A DNA stretch of 64,000 bases from RGIG3002 sp964449325. GTDB taxonomy: Bacteria > Bacillota > Clostridia > Lachnospirales > Lachnospiraceae. The notes under the pieces are model-generated. The model was not told where the DNA came from and made no database searches. It saw only the letters and a list, made by a program, of their open reading frames with translations. Below, piece after piece: positions 63,367 to 64,000 of this stretch; positions within the stretch are counted from its first letter, which is position 1, and every line of letters begins with the position of its first letter. Where the stretch lies: NCBI GenBank assembly GCA_964449325.1, contig CAYUYJ010000001.1:124001-188000 (forward strand). The letters are read 5' to 3'. The position numbers and the translations under genes are program-made.

Positions 63367-64000
63367 TTAAATCCTGCGCCATACTGCTAAAAATGCCCAA
63401 ATCACAAAATAATATGCGCTTTTCAAAACCGAAAGACCGGTCTGCTTCCGATATAAAAACCAAATCCTCTTGATTGCCACAAGCTTATTGGAAGATAAGG
63501 ATTTCGCCGGTCTCCGGTAAATAGCCAGATTCTCGTTCAAACCATAAGCCGTATAACCGGCTCTTAAAATCTGCCACCATGTTGCCGTATCCTCGCTTGG
63601 CACCTTGGGCATCCTAAGCAGCTTTTTGTCTATTTTCTCCGTATCAAAAAGCACCGTTGTGGTAAAAATAATTGTCCGAGGCAAGGCTTGCTTGAAGGTC
63701 AATGTCTCCGGCACCTCTACCACCTTTCCCGTTCCTCTTGCTTCTTCATCCCCAAACTCATAAGCAGTAAAGCAAAACGCACAATTCTTCTCTTTCATAA
63801 ATTGTAATTCTTTTTCCAGTTTTTCTTCTCTCCACACATCATCCGCATCTAAAAAAGCCAAATACCGTCCCTTCATATGGTCAATTCCGGTATTTCTCGC
63901 TTCTGCTGCTCCTTCGTTTTTCTCTTTCCGAATCAACTGAATTTTATCCGACAAAAATGGTTCGATTTTCTTCACACTGCCATCCTTGGAACAGTCATCC
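63367..64000 (-). CDS. GT2 glycosyltransferase, C-terminal part (N-terminus beyond window)
   Basis: The open frame continues without a stop to the right edge; the last visible residues upstream read DDCSKDGS, the first GT2 acidic motif, so only about 40 N-terminal residues are missing. FLDADD (metal-binding) and ARNTGI precede a C-terminal half with PSEDTATWWQIL and a hydrophobic end (YYFVIWAFLAVW) that may touch the membrane. An internal GTG at 63975 is not the real start. It lies upstream of the long operon's promoter and may belong to a different transcript. Confidence 0.87.
   Translation of the reverse strand, partial: DDCSKDGSVKKIEPFLSDKIQLIRKEKNEGAAEARNTGIDHMKGRYLAFLDADDVWREEKLEKELQFMKEKNCAFCFTAYEFGDEEARGTGKVVEVPETLTFKQALPRTIIFTTTVLFDTEKIDKKLLRMPKVPSEDTATWWQILRAGYTAYGLNENLAIYRRPAKSLSSNKLVAIKRIWFLYRKQTGLSVLKSAYYFVIWAFLAVWRRI

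Noticed and set aside
1..64000. tRNA or rRNA genes, CRISPR arrays, insertion sequences, integrase or attachment sites
   Set aside because: None was seen on reading both strands; no repeat-spacer pattern, transposase motif or tRNA-like clover was recognised.

Overview
The window is almost entirely a surface-glycan biosynthesis locus of 53 protein-coding genes, two of them cut by the window edges. The moderate-to-low GC, strong GGAGG-type ribosome binding sites, occasional TTG/GTG starts and the families present (EpsG, CpsC/Wzz-like, PglK-like flippases, DUF6056, DUF2334, DUF5672) suggest a Gram-positive anaerobe of the Bacillota, most likely a gut Lachnospiraceae. This assignment is an inference. 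No tRNA, rRNA, CRISPR array, insertion sequence or phage gene was seen, and no stretch over 300 bases lacks a gene.

Layout, read in the direction of transcription (right to left). At the right edge is the 3' part of a GT2 glycosyltransferase gene (63367-64000). Immediately after it is a near-consensus promoter (63331-63359). It appears to start a run of 47 collinear minus-strand genes, with short gaps or overlaps and no convincing internal terminator, ending at a 14-bp-stem hairpin (5541-5579). A single plus-strand GT4 gene (4301-5503) follows. Last comes a divergent minus-strand unit (4166 to beyond position 1) with a fucosyltransferase-like gene, a GT10 fucosyltransferase, an ABC flippase and a truncated GT11 fucosyltransferase.

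Within the long run, the first block (63.3-50.8 kb) holds a polyprenyl glycosylphosphotransferase, a Wzz-like protein with a vestigial kinase domain, an EpsG polymerase, several glycosyltransferases, a sialyltransferase-like GT52 gene and a PglK-like ABC flippase. The second block (50.6-43.2 kb) encodes CMP-pseudaminic acid synthesis (pseB, pseC, pseF, pseI, pseG) with two membrane acyltransferases but no PseH. The third (43.2-30.8 kb) has membrane polymerase/ligase-like proteins, a PglF-PglC-PglA-like trio, and a dehydrogenase plus 4-epimerase pair predicted to make UDP-GalNAcA. The fourth (30.8-17.8 kb) holds four GT4 enzymes, an AsnB-like amidotransferase, an MBOAT/SGNH O-acylation pair, a GT11 and a second PglK-like flippase. 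The last (17.8-5.6 kb) holds a DUF5672 protein, a second AsnB-like protein, GT11 and GT17 enzymes, a second MBOAT/SGNH pair, a Wzy-like polymerase and a third glycosylphosphotransferase.

The window therefore carries three lipid-carrier priming enzymes, three PglK-like flippases and at least three candidate polymerases/ligases, with about 23 glycosyltransferase-like genes. It probably builds one very complex glycan or several different ones. Predicted decorations are fucose, pseudaminic acid, N-acetylgalactosaminuronic acid (possibly amidated) and O-acyl groups. No Wzx (MATE-type) flippase, GDP-fucose synthesis gene, PseH or oligosaccharyltransferase was recognised here.
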